Below are positions 1-13,000 of a stretch of 64,000 nt of DNA, piece by piece. The position numbers were made by a program, and so were the translations under genes. Each line of letters starts with the position of its first letter. The stretch's first letter is position 1. Below the pieces are notes generated by a model, which saw only the letters and a program-made list of their open reading frames with translations, made no database searches and was not told the origin of the DNA. Origin of the DNA: Paramacrobiotus metropolitanus (lineage: Eukaryota; Tardigrada; Eutardigrada; Parachela; Macrobiotidae); the NCBI RefSeq assembly GCF_019649055.1, contig NW_026570231.1, positions 806,001-870,000 of the forward strand. The letters run 5' to 3'.

Positions 1-1772
1 TAGATTACTACGCTGATTGAGATGCCCTTAAAGGTAAATCCGGCATATTAAGCATTGCACGCAAGTCCAACGAAATCGTACATGTACTGCTTTCTAATCC
101 AGATAAAACCTTCCCATTTTGTCAAAGGATTTGTCACTCAAACACGAACACCCTGCGATCTACTTGCAAATTGCCCATTAATGTTAGGAGTTTTTCGAGA
201 TTAACGTGTTGCTGCACTCGTCGACTCATGATTAATCCCAGTTGGAAGCGCAGACAGTCCTTACAGCGTACATATGCATTTACTGCAACAATAAGTACTG
301 ATTTCTTTATAAAATCCACGCAAGCACACACATGCTTTTAGTATGGCTACAAAACGATTTGTAGAATTCAAGGTCACGACGTTTCGTTGTCAGTTTGGAT
401 GCTGAAAGGGCGACATCCATAAAAATTCAGGGATAAATTAAAATTTGCCAATAAGACATTTCGTGACTTATTATTATAGCCATGACGGGTATGACTGTCC
501 AGATGTGGCATACTTTAAATTTTAATCTTATTTTACTATTTGTGCACGTTGGCGCAATATAGTGATTAAAATACGCATGTTATTATTTGAAAAAATACAT
601 TACTACGAATACTTAAAAAAATTTAATGTCATTCGAAGTTATTTAATGGCTTTTAGTACTCGCAGTGAGATATTAATTTTTTCTTACTAGCATATCGTCG
701 TCTACTAGTGCTACTGCCAGTACTAATCGGGATGAGCAACTGATCGGTGTCATTAACGGCTATAACAATGAAGTCTGGAGCTCTTTCCGTTTGTAAACAG
801 TAATGGCGAGACAGTATTTTGTTAGTACACAAAAGCGTGTTTCGTCGTGGTATGCGAGAGGCGGAAGAAGAATGCAATCCAAACTGAAAATTAAAGCGCA
901 TTACATCCTTCCATTAACCAGGAAGAAGATAGCCCTGGTTAAATAAATAAAAAATTTAAAGATGTATAAATAACAGTGGTAAATGGCTTACGAAAACACC
1001 CTCGATTTGTGACGGCGCAGTATCCCGAATGCATACAACTATTGATAGTGCGAATCATCTCGGTTCATTCAGTAGTCGACGGATATTAATTGTTCATCGG
1101 TATCCGATATATTGATTCGTATCAACCATTTGTGTGTGTTTGTGCGTTAAACGCTTGTCATAGAAACGTGAACGGGAAAAATGGAACGAATGTTTGTTTT
1201 ACCGAAACGCAAACCTACAGAGAAAGGTTTCGTACCCACATGTACAATAATAGCACCATGCAGAATAAAATGCCCTTTTAAACACACGAAGAGAAATGAC
1301 TCCTTTAAAATTTTTCAGCAGACTTCTCGTATTATACCATTACTGGACCGCTGACGCTGGCGTTAACAACAAAGTAATTTTCTAGGGAATTTTTTATTCT
1401 CAACTAAAATGTATAAAAATTTTTTAAGAGAAAATCGTACCATGAGTTCCGTTTCCATTACATTCTAGACACAAGGAACCTTTTTCAACAAAAGTTTTTT
1501 AAATTTTCCAGTAACATGCAGCATTGTGATACATATAAAATAAACACTACAGTTTTAGGTTTTCGCAAATGAAAATATGATACCGCAATATTTCTATCCG
1601 ATTCAAATCTACCTACTGAAAATTAATATTACTGACTAGCAGTACATACTGCAGTTCTGTATTTTATGTTTGCTCCACGTACGGAACTTGGCAGTTAAAT
1701 AATTTTTAATGTCATATTATATCTCTTACACGAAAACTTTCCCCGTGCTATATTATTTGATGTTTTTTAAAG
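1..1772. other. Upstream/intronic stretch of the GPCR gene, no exon recognised
   Basis: No exon could be supported here. The GPCR whose first visible exon starts at 1773 lacks its N-terminus, TM1 and TM2, so this stretch is probably an intron of that gene or the missing exons lie off the left edge. I looked for an upstream exon ending just before the extracellular-loop-1 sequence and found none. Short open frames (for example 1090-1281) have no family resemblance and no convincing splice context. The DNA is AT-rich and otherwise unremarkable. Confidence 0.5.
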
Positions 1773-4700
1773 ATTGCATGGAAAAGCACGGTGCAATGGA
1801 TGGGAGGGGATACCATGTGCCGAATCTTATCCTGCCTGAGAGTATTTGGCTTGTACCTAAGTGCGCTTCTAATTATTGCTATCAGCCTTGACCGTTTCCT
1901 GGCCATTGCCAATCCTCTATCATCCGTTCGCCGCGGTAAATTACTGCCATGTTGTTCGCAATAATGCAACATTAAACTTCAGGCCGAAGACAAGAATTAC
2001 GTTGCGTCAGAGCAATAATATTGTCCCTCTAATTTTTTAGCCGGTGAGCGAACCCGTATCATGATCTTCCTGGCTTGGATACTAAGTATAGCTTGCGCAG
2101 CACCCCAGGTAAAATTCAGTTAACCAGTACTTTCTACGCACGCCGCAAATGGCTGCACGTTATGCAAACACTGTAACTACTGATCGATTTAAGGTTTTGT
2201 GCAGTTGTATATGTATACTTCTATTGAAAAATACAGTACTTCTTACTTCCTACTATAGTATGTCTGGGATGCTCTTATGTTTTATAATTATGCTTGCTTC
2301 GATTATATCCGGCGCTTACTGCTTTTTGGTCTAAATCGGTGGTGTATGCCTAATTGCCATTTGAAGTGTGTGAAAAATTAATATGGTAGTGAGTCCAGCT
2401 GGTCTAGAATAGCCAACATTTGTTATAATGCAAAAATCAGAACACTTTCTATTTATCTTTTCCACATACCCAAACATCTAACAAGTGGAAAAGTGTAATA
2501 ATTTTGTCACATAGCGTAATTACACTCTTTTGTAGGCTGTAATTTGGCATGTTCTTTCCCATCCAAACCACACTTGGTACCAACAGGTAACAAAAATTTC
2601 GCATATTTCAAAACTTTTTTCTACAGAATACACTAAATCACTGGAAGGATTGTTCATAATACAAATGTTTTTCCTCATAGTGCGTAACATTCGGGTCATT
2701 TTCGTCGGAGTATGCAAGAAAAGCTTACGGTTTGGGTATAATGATGCTGACCTATGGTCTGCCGTTGTTGACCACCTTGATATGCTACCTGGGCATTTGG
2801 GCAAATATTATCAACAATCCCGTCCAAAACGGTAAAATTTTATGCAAATTTGACAGACTAACAGACCTGAAAATTCCACTAAACTTTGGTTTGCAACTTT
2901 TTGCCAAATACCGTACAGTAGGTAGCAAAGTGCTTATCTTATACTCGACTATTAATTCCGAATAATTTCCACTGTTTACAATGTGCAGGAACCCTGCCAC
3001 CATCCACGGACGGAAGATCCAGTGCCACGCCATCGTTCAGGTTAAACAATACAGAAAAGCTGACCAAAGCAAAAAAGCGGACCTTAAAAATGACCTGTAT
3101 GAAATTTACCGAAAAATTTATTTTGATTGGTCCTTTCTGTTGCTGCTTATTCGTGCGTTATTTGCAGTTTTAATCGTTGGAATCTTCGTCGTGTGTTGGA
3201 CGCCTTATCAAATAATACACCTGTGGTTTTTTTTCGACCAGTAAGTACCTAACAATTTGTTGTTTTAATTTGAATAAATCTAAACATTTTCATCCATCCA
3301 AGTAATTCGCACGAATGAGTTTTTAGAATCCACTTTTAAAAACGACCACAAAATTTATTGTGTAAGTTTATTCAAAATGAGCAAACGTGCTCATTTTTAT
3401 AATGTGCTCATATTTTTACAAGTAATCGTATTTCGATCGCAGTTTAGTAGCTTAACTTATTTGTACAGTCAATTATCGAATCAAGTAATGAGATTTTTCC
3501 TGCAGGTCAACAGCAGCACATGTAGATCAACTGATTCAAGAGATCCTCTTTATTTTTGGGGTGTCCAGTTGTGTCATGAATCCTTACGTTTACGGTAAGC
3601 ACATATACACATATTCATCGTGTGCAACAAACTTACCAGTTACCATTATACCATTATTAGGTGGATGCAGGTAATAAAACCACAAAATGATAGCACGGCA
3701 GATCGGCAGATTGAATCCGGTTTTTACTTTGAGAACCCTCTAACAACTTTTCGCATATCTCGATCTTGCTCTACTAAATGCACGAAAAACCCTTAGAATC
3801 GTTACCGGAAAAAATTTTACTTATTAACATTTTATTTATGTTGACGTTGACAACTGCACACGTCGCTTTGCCAGTAAGACATAATACAAAAGGAAGGCAT
3901 ATTTAAGCCTTTCACTCCTTTTGCGCTTTTTGAAATAATAAAATTTAATGAATGCAGATATTTATTTTCAGACACAGACTGTCGAAGTAACTTATTTAAT
4001 AGCGTTGCATGATAACATTGTACGTATAACCTTTTCATTTGAATGGTAACCACCCTTCATATAGCGCCAAGGAGCGAGTTGGCAACTAACGCTGGAATAT
4101 ACGAAATACCCCGAACCGCATTAAAAACGCGGATTAAAATTATAACAAAGCGTAAAACATTTAAAGTCGTTTTACGTAAAAACGGCGCAAACCATAGTTA
4201 TACCGTCGGAGTGTACATGTTTCAAATAAATACAAGAAGAGGGGTATCGAGACACTCTCGCCAGCTTCGTAAATACTTTTTTGGAGACATCCTTTCACTA
4301 CCAATCTACTGTCGTCCTTATATCTATATTTAGTCAGGTATACCTGCACAATACACGCTAATAGCGACACTATAACCGACACCCGATCAAAGTTTACGGC
4401 AATATGTTGGTAATATGTACAATAATGTCATATGTGTCTATATTACACGAATAAAATTAATAAATACGTGAGCACAGAAACCAGTACTCAAAGCCAGTGA
4501 AACTTGGCTCAAAATTTTGTCCGGTCATCGAGTTATATGTACGACTACGAGGATCATGTATGGACAGTATTTAACGTTTTGTGTTTGAACAGGGTTGTAC
4601 TCTATGGGAATCTGGCGAAACGTAGAGTTCTTGACGAATATTCCCTGTCTCAAAGAGAAATTTCCCCCTAAACACGGCATTTATGCTGGTGATCACGCTG

Positions 4701-4903
4701 GTTCCCGGTCCATTATCGGTGATGATGATACCTTCGGGGAACGCAGCCTTACTTTGAAGCGTTCCGCCAATTCACGACCCCATCTGCAGCAGATGGGATA
4801 CCAAAAGTCCAGTCCGCCTTCTCCGGAACGAAGAAGTTTGCATTGCTCATACTCGCCGCCGGTTGACCGGATATTCGATAAGGACAAAATTCTCTACCTG
4901 TGA
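1773..4903 (+). CDS. GnRH/AKH/corazonin-family peptide GPCR, 5' end missing
   Basis: Class A receptor for a small peptide hormone; plasma membrane, G-protein coupled. Exons in phase: 1773-1935, 2041-2108, 2536-2586, 2681-2831, 2989-3096, 3168-3240, 3506-3594, 4593-4903 (337 residues visible). Seen in order: end of loop 1 and TM3 with GGDTMCRI and FGLYLSALLIIAISLDRF (DRY replaced by DRF), TM4, loop 2 with the disulphide Cys in CVTFGSF, TM5, a basic third loop ending TEKLTKAKKRTLKMT, TM6 with VVCWTPYQ, TM7 with NPYVYG, then a cytoplasmic tail of about 100 residues rich in Ser and Pro. The DRF box, the CVTF loop and FGLYLS after the first Cys are typical of the GnRH/AKH/corazonin/ACP receptor superfamily; which subfamily cannot be decided by eye. 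TM1-TM2 are not in the recognised exons. The stop is TGA at 4901-4903. Confidence 0.85.
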
Positions 4904-7900
4904 TAGCATTTGTTACGATAGCGTTTAATATGCATGTATGATGTATCTGCATGCTCTGCAGATATATCAGACGTCTACGTCTACTCTAGAAGTAGCGGAT
5001 CTGTCTATAAATTTATACTACTTACTGTACAGTAGTGGTTTGAGTTTATCCGGCGCTCGATAAAGTTATTTTGTTAGTTGTATGGAAGCAGATTTTTTAT
5101 ATAAGGCATGCCCACCTAAATTTCTGTTGCCGGATGGAATTTATGCATTGCCCTTGAGACAGTATTACGAAGATTACAAACTGAATTGGGAAAAAAAACT
5201 GTGTTCATTACAACATGATTTTAGTGGACAGTTCATTGCATAAATCGAAATTGCTAACGCGCATAACTTTAGCGAAACAGCTTTAACTCCGGTCATTATT
5301 GTTAATATCCTCAAGCCCGCAATTTTGAAACATAACTGCGATTTATAGAATTAAACAGTTCGCGGTGGCCATACACAAAGCGCAGTGGCATATCGTCGGG
5401 CGATGCTTATCAGACCCACGACCATGCATTATAATAATCCTAATTGTAATCTATTGCTGGGTCTTGAATAATGCGCCACGAGGCCCCCTTTTCTCTGGCC
5501 AGTATCAATGCACGCGAAGAGGACGCCAATTTGCGAATTCATCTTGGCACATATCTATTTATTTTGGCTAATCAAATCAACGCATCAGCCCACAGCTCCC
5601 CGACGCATGTTTCCGGCCTGTACAGCAGGGAAAAAGACCATAGCATGCAACACTTCCTATTGTCTAGGCGTGAAACTTGATGGCCGTCGACTGGGCGAAA
5701 ATAGTAATCAGGGTTCAGTCAAGGGCGTCTTTCGCATAATCACACCACACATGTCAGTTATGGGAATGGCTTTTTCCCTGCTCCTCTGTGTTTCTTTGTT
5801 GTCCACGAACAATATCTTGCTTCATCGGATGGATTAATTTTCCGCCGTGTCCGGACCAGTGCAAGCCGTAAAATGGCGGAAAGTCGATAAAACTAGTACG
5901 AGTAACTTTGCTGTGTCGCTCTCACTGCAACAAAGTTGTTTTCTGGTCAGGAGCAGTTTGGATGTTCGGATGAAGTGACATCTTTATTTTGACAGTGGGC
6001 CTCGGCTGATATGATATGATATGGATAAGTGATAACTATCTCAACGCACAACGGCAACATAGAGTTCGAGCGGTAAATAGCTATAAATCCAACAAATGGT
6101 ACTATTCAGAAACAGTTTTTATTTCCTGAAATATACACACACGCTCATATCCGTGCATTCTTACTTCATATTTGACTTTTAATGTAGTTTTGTACTTTTA
6201 CTTAATAGTTAATAATATCAGCAAAGCGGCAATTGCAAGAAGCATGTCGGTTTAGGTTATAGGTTCAGTAAACATCGTAGCTGTTCGAAAACAAGTGTTC
6301 CCGCATGCTTCGCTTTTTTAATTCTAAGAAATGCTCCGGCTCGATGTATCATGAGGCTAGCATTATTCTTCGGTTTTAACCGGCGGTTATATTAAGCATT
6401 GGCCTGATTTTGGGAGGACTTAATCCTATCTCATTTGAATATCTCGACAATTACCAAAAACATATAAAAGTGCACTTAAGTGCACGCACTCAGCCCGTTC
6501 ACAAGACAGGACTAGACGCCTGTTTTTATGACCCATTGCACGATAACATTTCCAATCAATTTGCACAAATGACCTCTTGAATTGCTTTGTTCGGTGTTTG
6601 CACTGTGTATCCTTAACAGATGTTCATAGACCTCACCTTATCTCCCCTCTATTGTCCAGTCTGCATTTAGTAGACTAATGGTCAACAATGGACCGCAGAG
6701 CCAGGACGTCATTAAAGGATGAGATCTGCTGTAAGAGTTAACCAAATTTCCATTCACTACGCGTCTGCATCTGAGTTATGAGTATATCTGGGAAGTTACG
6801 CTTTATATTAATGATTGCATTATCTCGCTCTTTTTATGACAATACTATGCACTACTTGCATACTGGACTATGTTCCCTCCTCTTGCAGGGAATAAACGAT
6901 GAATAATTCTTTTTGACGACATTAGCGACAGTTGTTTCTGGTGCGCTTTGTTTGGTTGTATGGTGCTCACTCTTGACTTTTGTGTTACCGTTCAAACGAG
7001 CCAACCACAGCCAGGTTTCTTAATCGTCGACTTGAGCTAATGATCGTTAGTAATGAAGTCCACGTCCAGAGAATTAATTAAAGTTCACATCTGACATGCG
7101 CAGTTTTCTTTTAGTGACCAGATATGAGTATTTGGTCACTAAACGCTCTCACTAACCTTAAGCCTGATTTAGATGGCAGGTGCGAACAGCATTAAATGGC
7201 AGGTTTCCTTTTACCACTTGTACAGGCTGCAGACAGTATACATGCAAGGGTACAAAGTGCGCTTATACAGATTCCAGCTACGGTTGCGATTCCAAGCAAC
7301 AATTTAATTAATGGTCTATCATTTTCTAAAACCTTTCTGATAAGTACTTTTCTTTTAATTAAGTAAGGAACGACAGTGCACGGAACATGTGTACATTTTA
7401 CAAAAAACCCCTACTAAGCCCGCATCAGTGCTTTGCCGAATATATTGCACTATATTTGTAAATATAATTGTGTTAATTCTTCTGCTGAGTGGACAGAATC
7501 GGCACTTGCCGGACTGGGCGGTCACAGGCCGGAAAGAGGCTGAACAAACTGTATTATAAGTACGGGCATACGCAGGCAGTACAAGCTGACAAGATTACCT
7601 TTATGCCGGCAGCTCAGTTCGGCCACCTAAACGTGTACCGAGTCGTATGCTTTCTATTAAGTACTTACCAATAATTTTGAATGTCCGGCTTGCAACTTTG
7701 CATGAAAGTTGGGAAGCGATCGTTTGTGCTTTGAAGTATTCTGTATAACTTGGGTGCCCCAATGTTTGTTTACTCAGCGGCTTCTTTTGGAAATAAATTA
7801 CGACTAAATAAAATGCGGTTAATATGTTCGCACGAAATTTTTCAGAACACAGCTTGTTCGTTGTTTCGGAAAGTTGAAGAGCGGACTAATCTGATCCTGA

Positions 7901-10091
7901 TCTGCTGGTAAGTTTGTAGTTAACGGGCTCAGGCAGCGTATTTAAAGTTAATAATGTCGCGACTGCTCAGGCTAAGAATTTTTTTCTTTACCATTAGTTA
8001 AATTAGATCCATCACTTGTTTCCTCTTTATTATTAGCGTAACGACTACTGATTAGTCCATATACACTTACTGCTCCTGCTTTGTTCGAAATTACAATGGA
8101 TGGAAAGCGCAACTGCACAAGCGTTCGCAGTATCGCATCTGCATAAAAAGCAGCTTTTGGAAAAAAATTCGTACTAATAATTACATCATGATTAGGCTAC
8201 GAATTGTGAAGCCACCAACCCTAAAATGGGATATAAAGTTTTATAATATGACCGCTTCCGGCTTTAATAGAAAGCCGATACGCTGTATTTGCTTTTGATT
8301 TTTCTATGCAAAGCAGACGAACTTGGGTTAGGTAATGTTTTATTATAAATATTGACTGACGCAGAAAATGTTTGACAGTTGCAACGGTACACTCTGACAG
8401 ATGATAACAATACGAACCAGAGGTTTCGCATAACATAACTGCTTGCGCAAGGTGCGAAACGTCTGCAATCTGGTTATGGTTACAAAGTGTATTTCATTAA
8501 TTTATTTAGTTTAATCAATCTTTTACAATTTATGAAATTTTAATAAAAATAAGAAAGGGCGCTTTCCACATGCAGCTAAATGCTAATCGCCAACAGTTTT
8601 GCAAAGCCGACAAAATTTTTAAAAAACGAATTTCAGATAGATAGCAACTTACAATTTGCACTGCCCATTATTGATATATTGATATCCACGATACATTTAC
8701 ATTTCAGATGTCTGCAAGTTAGATCAAATTCCTTCGAAGAATTCGAGTTGATTTGATTCTGATTTTGATCACTCCTTGTAGGTAAAAAATAGTCGAGTCT
8801 GCTTATTAATTATTATTTAAGAGTAATTTTCGAAGGAATCTTTGTAAATCCTAACTGACAGAACCGTTGAAGTTTCAGAAAATATTAATTTGGCTGCTTA
8901 TAAAATTAAAAATAAAAGTTTTTCTTGGTTTCGCGAGCTACTGTAGTCTAAATCTTTCTTATCGCTTGTGCATTCGTTGACCGGTCTTCAACTGGCGGGC
9001 ATCTGAACGCATGTCCAAAGATTTCAGGGGAATCTTTAAGCATCCTATCCAAACAGAAAACCGAGATCGATTATAATTAGCAGATAAACATTGCGCCGGC
9101 TCAAATTGCTGACACAAACTGAACCTTTTCATGCACCTGGTAAAATTTTGACCTGCGTTTAACTGCCTATCAAGTACGGGCGATATTAATAGAATACTTG
9201 ACAAAAATCAATACTAGACCGGCTCATTTCTAGTGCAAAAAATAACATTTACGCAACACGTCTTTCCGAAAGTATAATATCATCTTACGCGCTGATTCTT
9301 AAGCATGACTTTCGCTTTGTTAATCAACGAACATGTTTGACACCGCGCACATCCAAGTGTTGACTTTTCCACGTTGCTGTTTGGTCAAGCATCGCGCGGT
9401 AAAAAACGTGTATACGGTTGCGCGCTGGCATCAGTAATTGAAGAAAATTTTGCGCAATTTTCCTTATGATTAAGCACGCTAAAGAAGCATTAAAATGGGT
9501 CTCTATGCGTGTAGCGTGCAGTTATGTAGCTGTCTGACATTAAATATTGTATATGCTCGAATTTCACGTTCATTATATATTGGTGCGTATAAGGAAAAAC
9601 GAAATAATGGTGAATGTTCCGTTCAGCTTCACTGCTTTGACTGAAAACGCCGCAATAGGGGTTCTTTCAGCAAGTGTGCTGTGTTATATGACTGCCGAAA
9701 AGACATACTCGTAATTTACGGTGGACAGTTGTGTGCTCTTTTTATAAAAATATCCGGGAGAGGAAGACGAAACTCTGTTCTCATTCAGACTCCTTATATG
9801 CTGACTCATGTTGACACTCTTCCATCACTTATTATTATACTTGAGTTGCCGGCTATCCTAATGGGAATTTTCATTTTTCAGGAAGCAACTTTGAAAATCT
9901 GCCTCAAAACGTTGCGTGTCTGTTGATCGCTGCTGGTGGGAGCATTTGTGTGCCGCTAAGTCGTTGTACCAGTTTCTTTACTGGTGGATGCATACATAAG
10001 AAAAATTTAAGTCTGGCGGATTCCTGATATCGCGTAGACGTATTGGTACTCGTATAAACGCGTTTTGATTACAACGGATTACCGCCTGCGC
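4904..10091. other. 5-kb gene-poor spacer
   Basis: Downstream of the GPCR stop and before the first inferred KIF26 exon. I find no exon with splice sites and family resemblance. It may contain the GPCR 3' UTR and KIF26 5' leader or promoter. A 16-bp perfect palindrome (GTGCACTTAAGTGCAC, about 6471-6486) is the only small structure noted. Open frames near 5365-5837, 7489-7674 and 9681-9926 look random. Confidence 0.45.
5082..5243 (+). CDS. Possible 53-residue ORF, unknown
   Basis: An ATG at 5082 opens 53 codons to TAA, starting MEADFLYKACPPKFLLPDG and rich in Tyr, Lys and Leu. It lies about 180 bp downstream of the GPCR stop. There is no signal peptide and no recognised domain. An ORF of this length can occur by chance in AT-rich DNA, so it is listed only as a candidate; the 3' UTR of the receptor gene is the simpler reading. 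Confidence 0.12.
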   Translation: MEADFLYKACPPKFLLPDGIYALPLRQYYEDYKLNWEKKLCSLQHDFSGQFIA

Positions 10092-13000
10092 ATGTCGCTG
10101 CTGGACAAGATGCCCTGTCATTATCCGACGTATGAAAGGAATGTTGAGGAAACGGATATCAATGGCGGCGCCTACCTGATGGCTCAACCAGATTTTTTCT
10201 TACTGAACAGGTACGCTGAGCAGCAATAATTAATGTTGTTAGTTCCACTTTCACAAGCGGACGTATGCGTCGGTCTACAGTAAATTATTGGGATAATTCA
10301 AGCATTTTTTTATTTCACACATCTTTCAAGTCACTCACCATCGGTCAGATATTGTGCGGGCCTAATAACATACACATAAACATCTCTGTGTGCGCAATAA
10401 ATACTGGTAGCAAGGTGTATAAGGGATGTACACCTAGCTACTAGCTTGTAGCAATCTTTAACGTTTGCACTGCAGGCTGGCTTATTAGTAATGAGCCAGC
10501 CCGCGTAATAACTATTAAGTTATTACGCGAATAAATTTTGTTTACTGTGCCGCCTGTGCGTATACCGTACGGATCGCCCTACTTTGGCTAATGGTAAGAT
10601 ATTTGCATGGTAGTTATTACATGGTTTCGTACGACTGATATGTGATACCGTACGTTTTTTCAGTTCTACTATTTTCTAGTGGTAAAATTTAATACTGCAT
10701 TGAGAGATGTTGGAAGGTGGTCAAAAATTTGGTACGTATGGTTGACAATCCTTTTGCGAAGTGGGATATACACTGCTGCCGCCTCAAGAAGCATCGGCAG
10801 GTGAAGATATAGATTCTGGAGCAGTTGCAGTTGTATATCTTTGACATCTTCGTTAGATTTTATTTTGTCATGCTTGATTGTGCGAAAAGTGGCAACAGCA
10901 CTCGGAGTATAATGCAGCTGTCAAAATGGCAAGCAATCAAGTTTTTATTTCGCTATCACAAATCGAAGCTGTATGAATCGCAATTAATGGCACGCTCTGG
11001 CTTTTTCGGAGTCACTGCCGCCGTCTATTATAGGTACGAGGTACGTAGTCATTTTAGGATCTGAACACAAAAAGCTTTTTTCCTCCGGCTGTCAAAATTA
11101 AGGCGGTAATTATTTTCAATATAAACTCGTATACGGTTGTGTGCAATATTACGGAAAACGTGTTATTATAAAAACGGCAAACTGAAAATTATTCTGCTAG
11201 GGTGGAAAATGTGTTTAGATTCCATCAGATAAATGATACATGATAAGATGTGCTGTTCTCACCAAAATGTATCTACCTATTGCGAAAACACAGAGAAATC
11301 CGCTAGAGATGCCGACGCAAGGCAAACAGATACTTTGCGCAGGAGGACATGAAGGAGGTGGCCAGAAGTGGAAATGCATTAAAAATGTGCTGTGTTCAAG
11401 GCGAAAGCGTAGTTGAGAGTGAAAGTAATAAATTTAGATATGATTTTGAATTGGGAAATATTGACTTAACGGTGAGAAACAATCCAGATGCGAATGACAG
11501 GCGCGGGCTGGCGGTCTCTTTACTAGGTCATAAAAAAGCTTTGACTTACGCTCTCTTACCTCCCGCAGTAGCGGTTTTGTACCTCTGATATTCATCTTTC
11601 AGCTACGTAGTAAATAAAGACTCAAAATGGAGAGTAATACAGAGGTAACTTTATAACAAAATGCGACAAAAATGTAACTTTTTTACTGCTACAAGAAGTG
11701 GGTGAGAACCAAATTTTTTGTACTTTGTGTTTTCTGTAAAGGTCTTTCACTTGAGTTATTGCCTTTCAATAATTTGGAAAAGACTCGCGTTCACTTTTTT
11801 TTTCAAAAATGGTACAGAGATGTGTTTTCTCGCTGCGGTCATTCCAAGGGAATTGTAGATCATTGTCGGTGATTGCACACTTGAGACGATGTTGTGATGA
11901 TGGGGGATTTATCGGCATTCAATAATTTCATCTCAGATTGCCGGGCAGTTTAGAAGGGAGGATGGGCTTGACCAGCCGATGGCCTCCATGGCGTCCGACA
12001 GGAGCATCATGACAGTAGCATTATGCGGAAACTGATAAATTGTATCCGACCGGCTTCCCTATAAATAGGCTGGCAAATGCTTAGAAATTTACAAACAATT
12101 CTGATATTCACATTCTCACCTGTACGATACACTTCCCCAAACAAAACGTCTATTCGTGTTCACACTTACGATTGACAGGCAGCGCGCACTGTTCCATGCC
12201 AGTCTTTACAAAGGCCAATGTTTCCATTTAATTGGATTTAATATTCAAGAAAATTACAAAGTAATACGACATTGAAGTTGTGTTGATAAGAAGGAGGATG
12301 ATCACTATGCGCACGAAAACATCATCCATCAAGGGAGGGCCACGGCAAGCGCAGTGAATCGGAAAAGGATCTGTGCGCTCTTAAGATGGATGGCATTGTC
12401 AGAATGCCTGCTTTTCTTTTAAATGTGTCTACCTACATTTGTGCCTGCACCCTAATAGTACCCACTGTCCGGAGCACGACAGTAATAATTCTTCATTAAA
12501 TCTTTCCTTTGGACATCGTTTAGAGTTGTAATCAGTAGCACTAATCGCTCTTAACTGGCTTCTACTTAAGTTTTGTGCATTTCCACGCTGGGGTCGGTGA
12601 ATAATGCGCTGGTATATTGCTGGGTATGGTTGATTGTACCTTTATGTGTCTCGTGCGCCTTGAACCGGAAATTATCGTATCCGACCCCACTATTTGTTGA
12701 GCGCATCGGGAACTAGGTGTGCCTGTGATACAGCTAATTATGATTTCCTCTGTAATTATTATTAAGAAGCCAAGTTTGCAAACTAGAGATTTACTCATGG
12801 AGTAGTCAGAAAAAAAGGGTAAATTTCACACAACTGAATTTAAAAAATTCCGGACTTTTACAGGTACTCGTATATGTACTTCTACTCACCTTGCGGCCGG
12901 GAAAACAATTTTTAAAAGAATAAAAAATTCGTTTATACCGACCACAGAAAACACTAATCAACAACTGCAACGATCTAAAGGATTAACCCGACCTAGTAAG

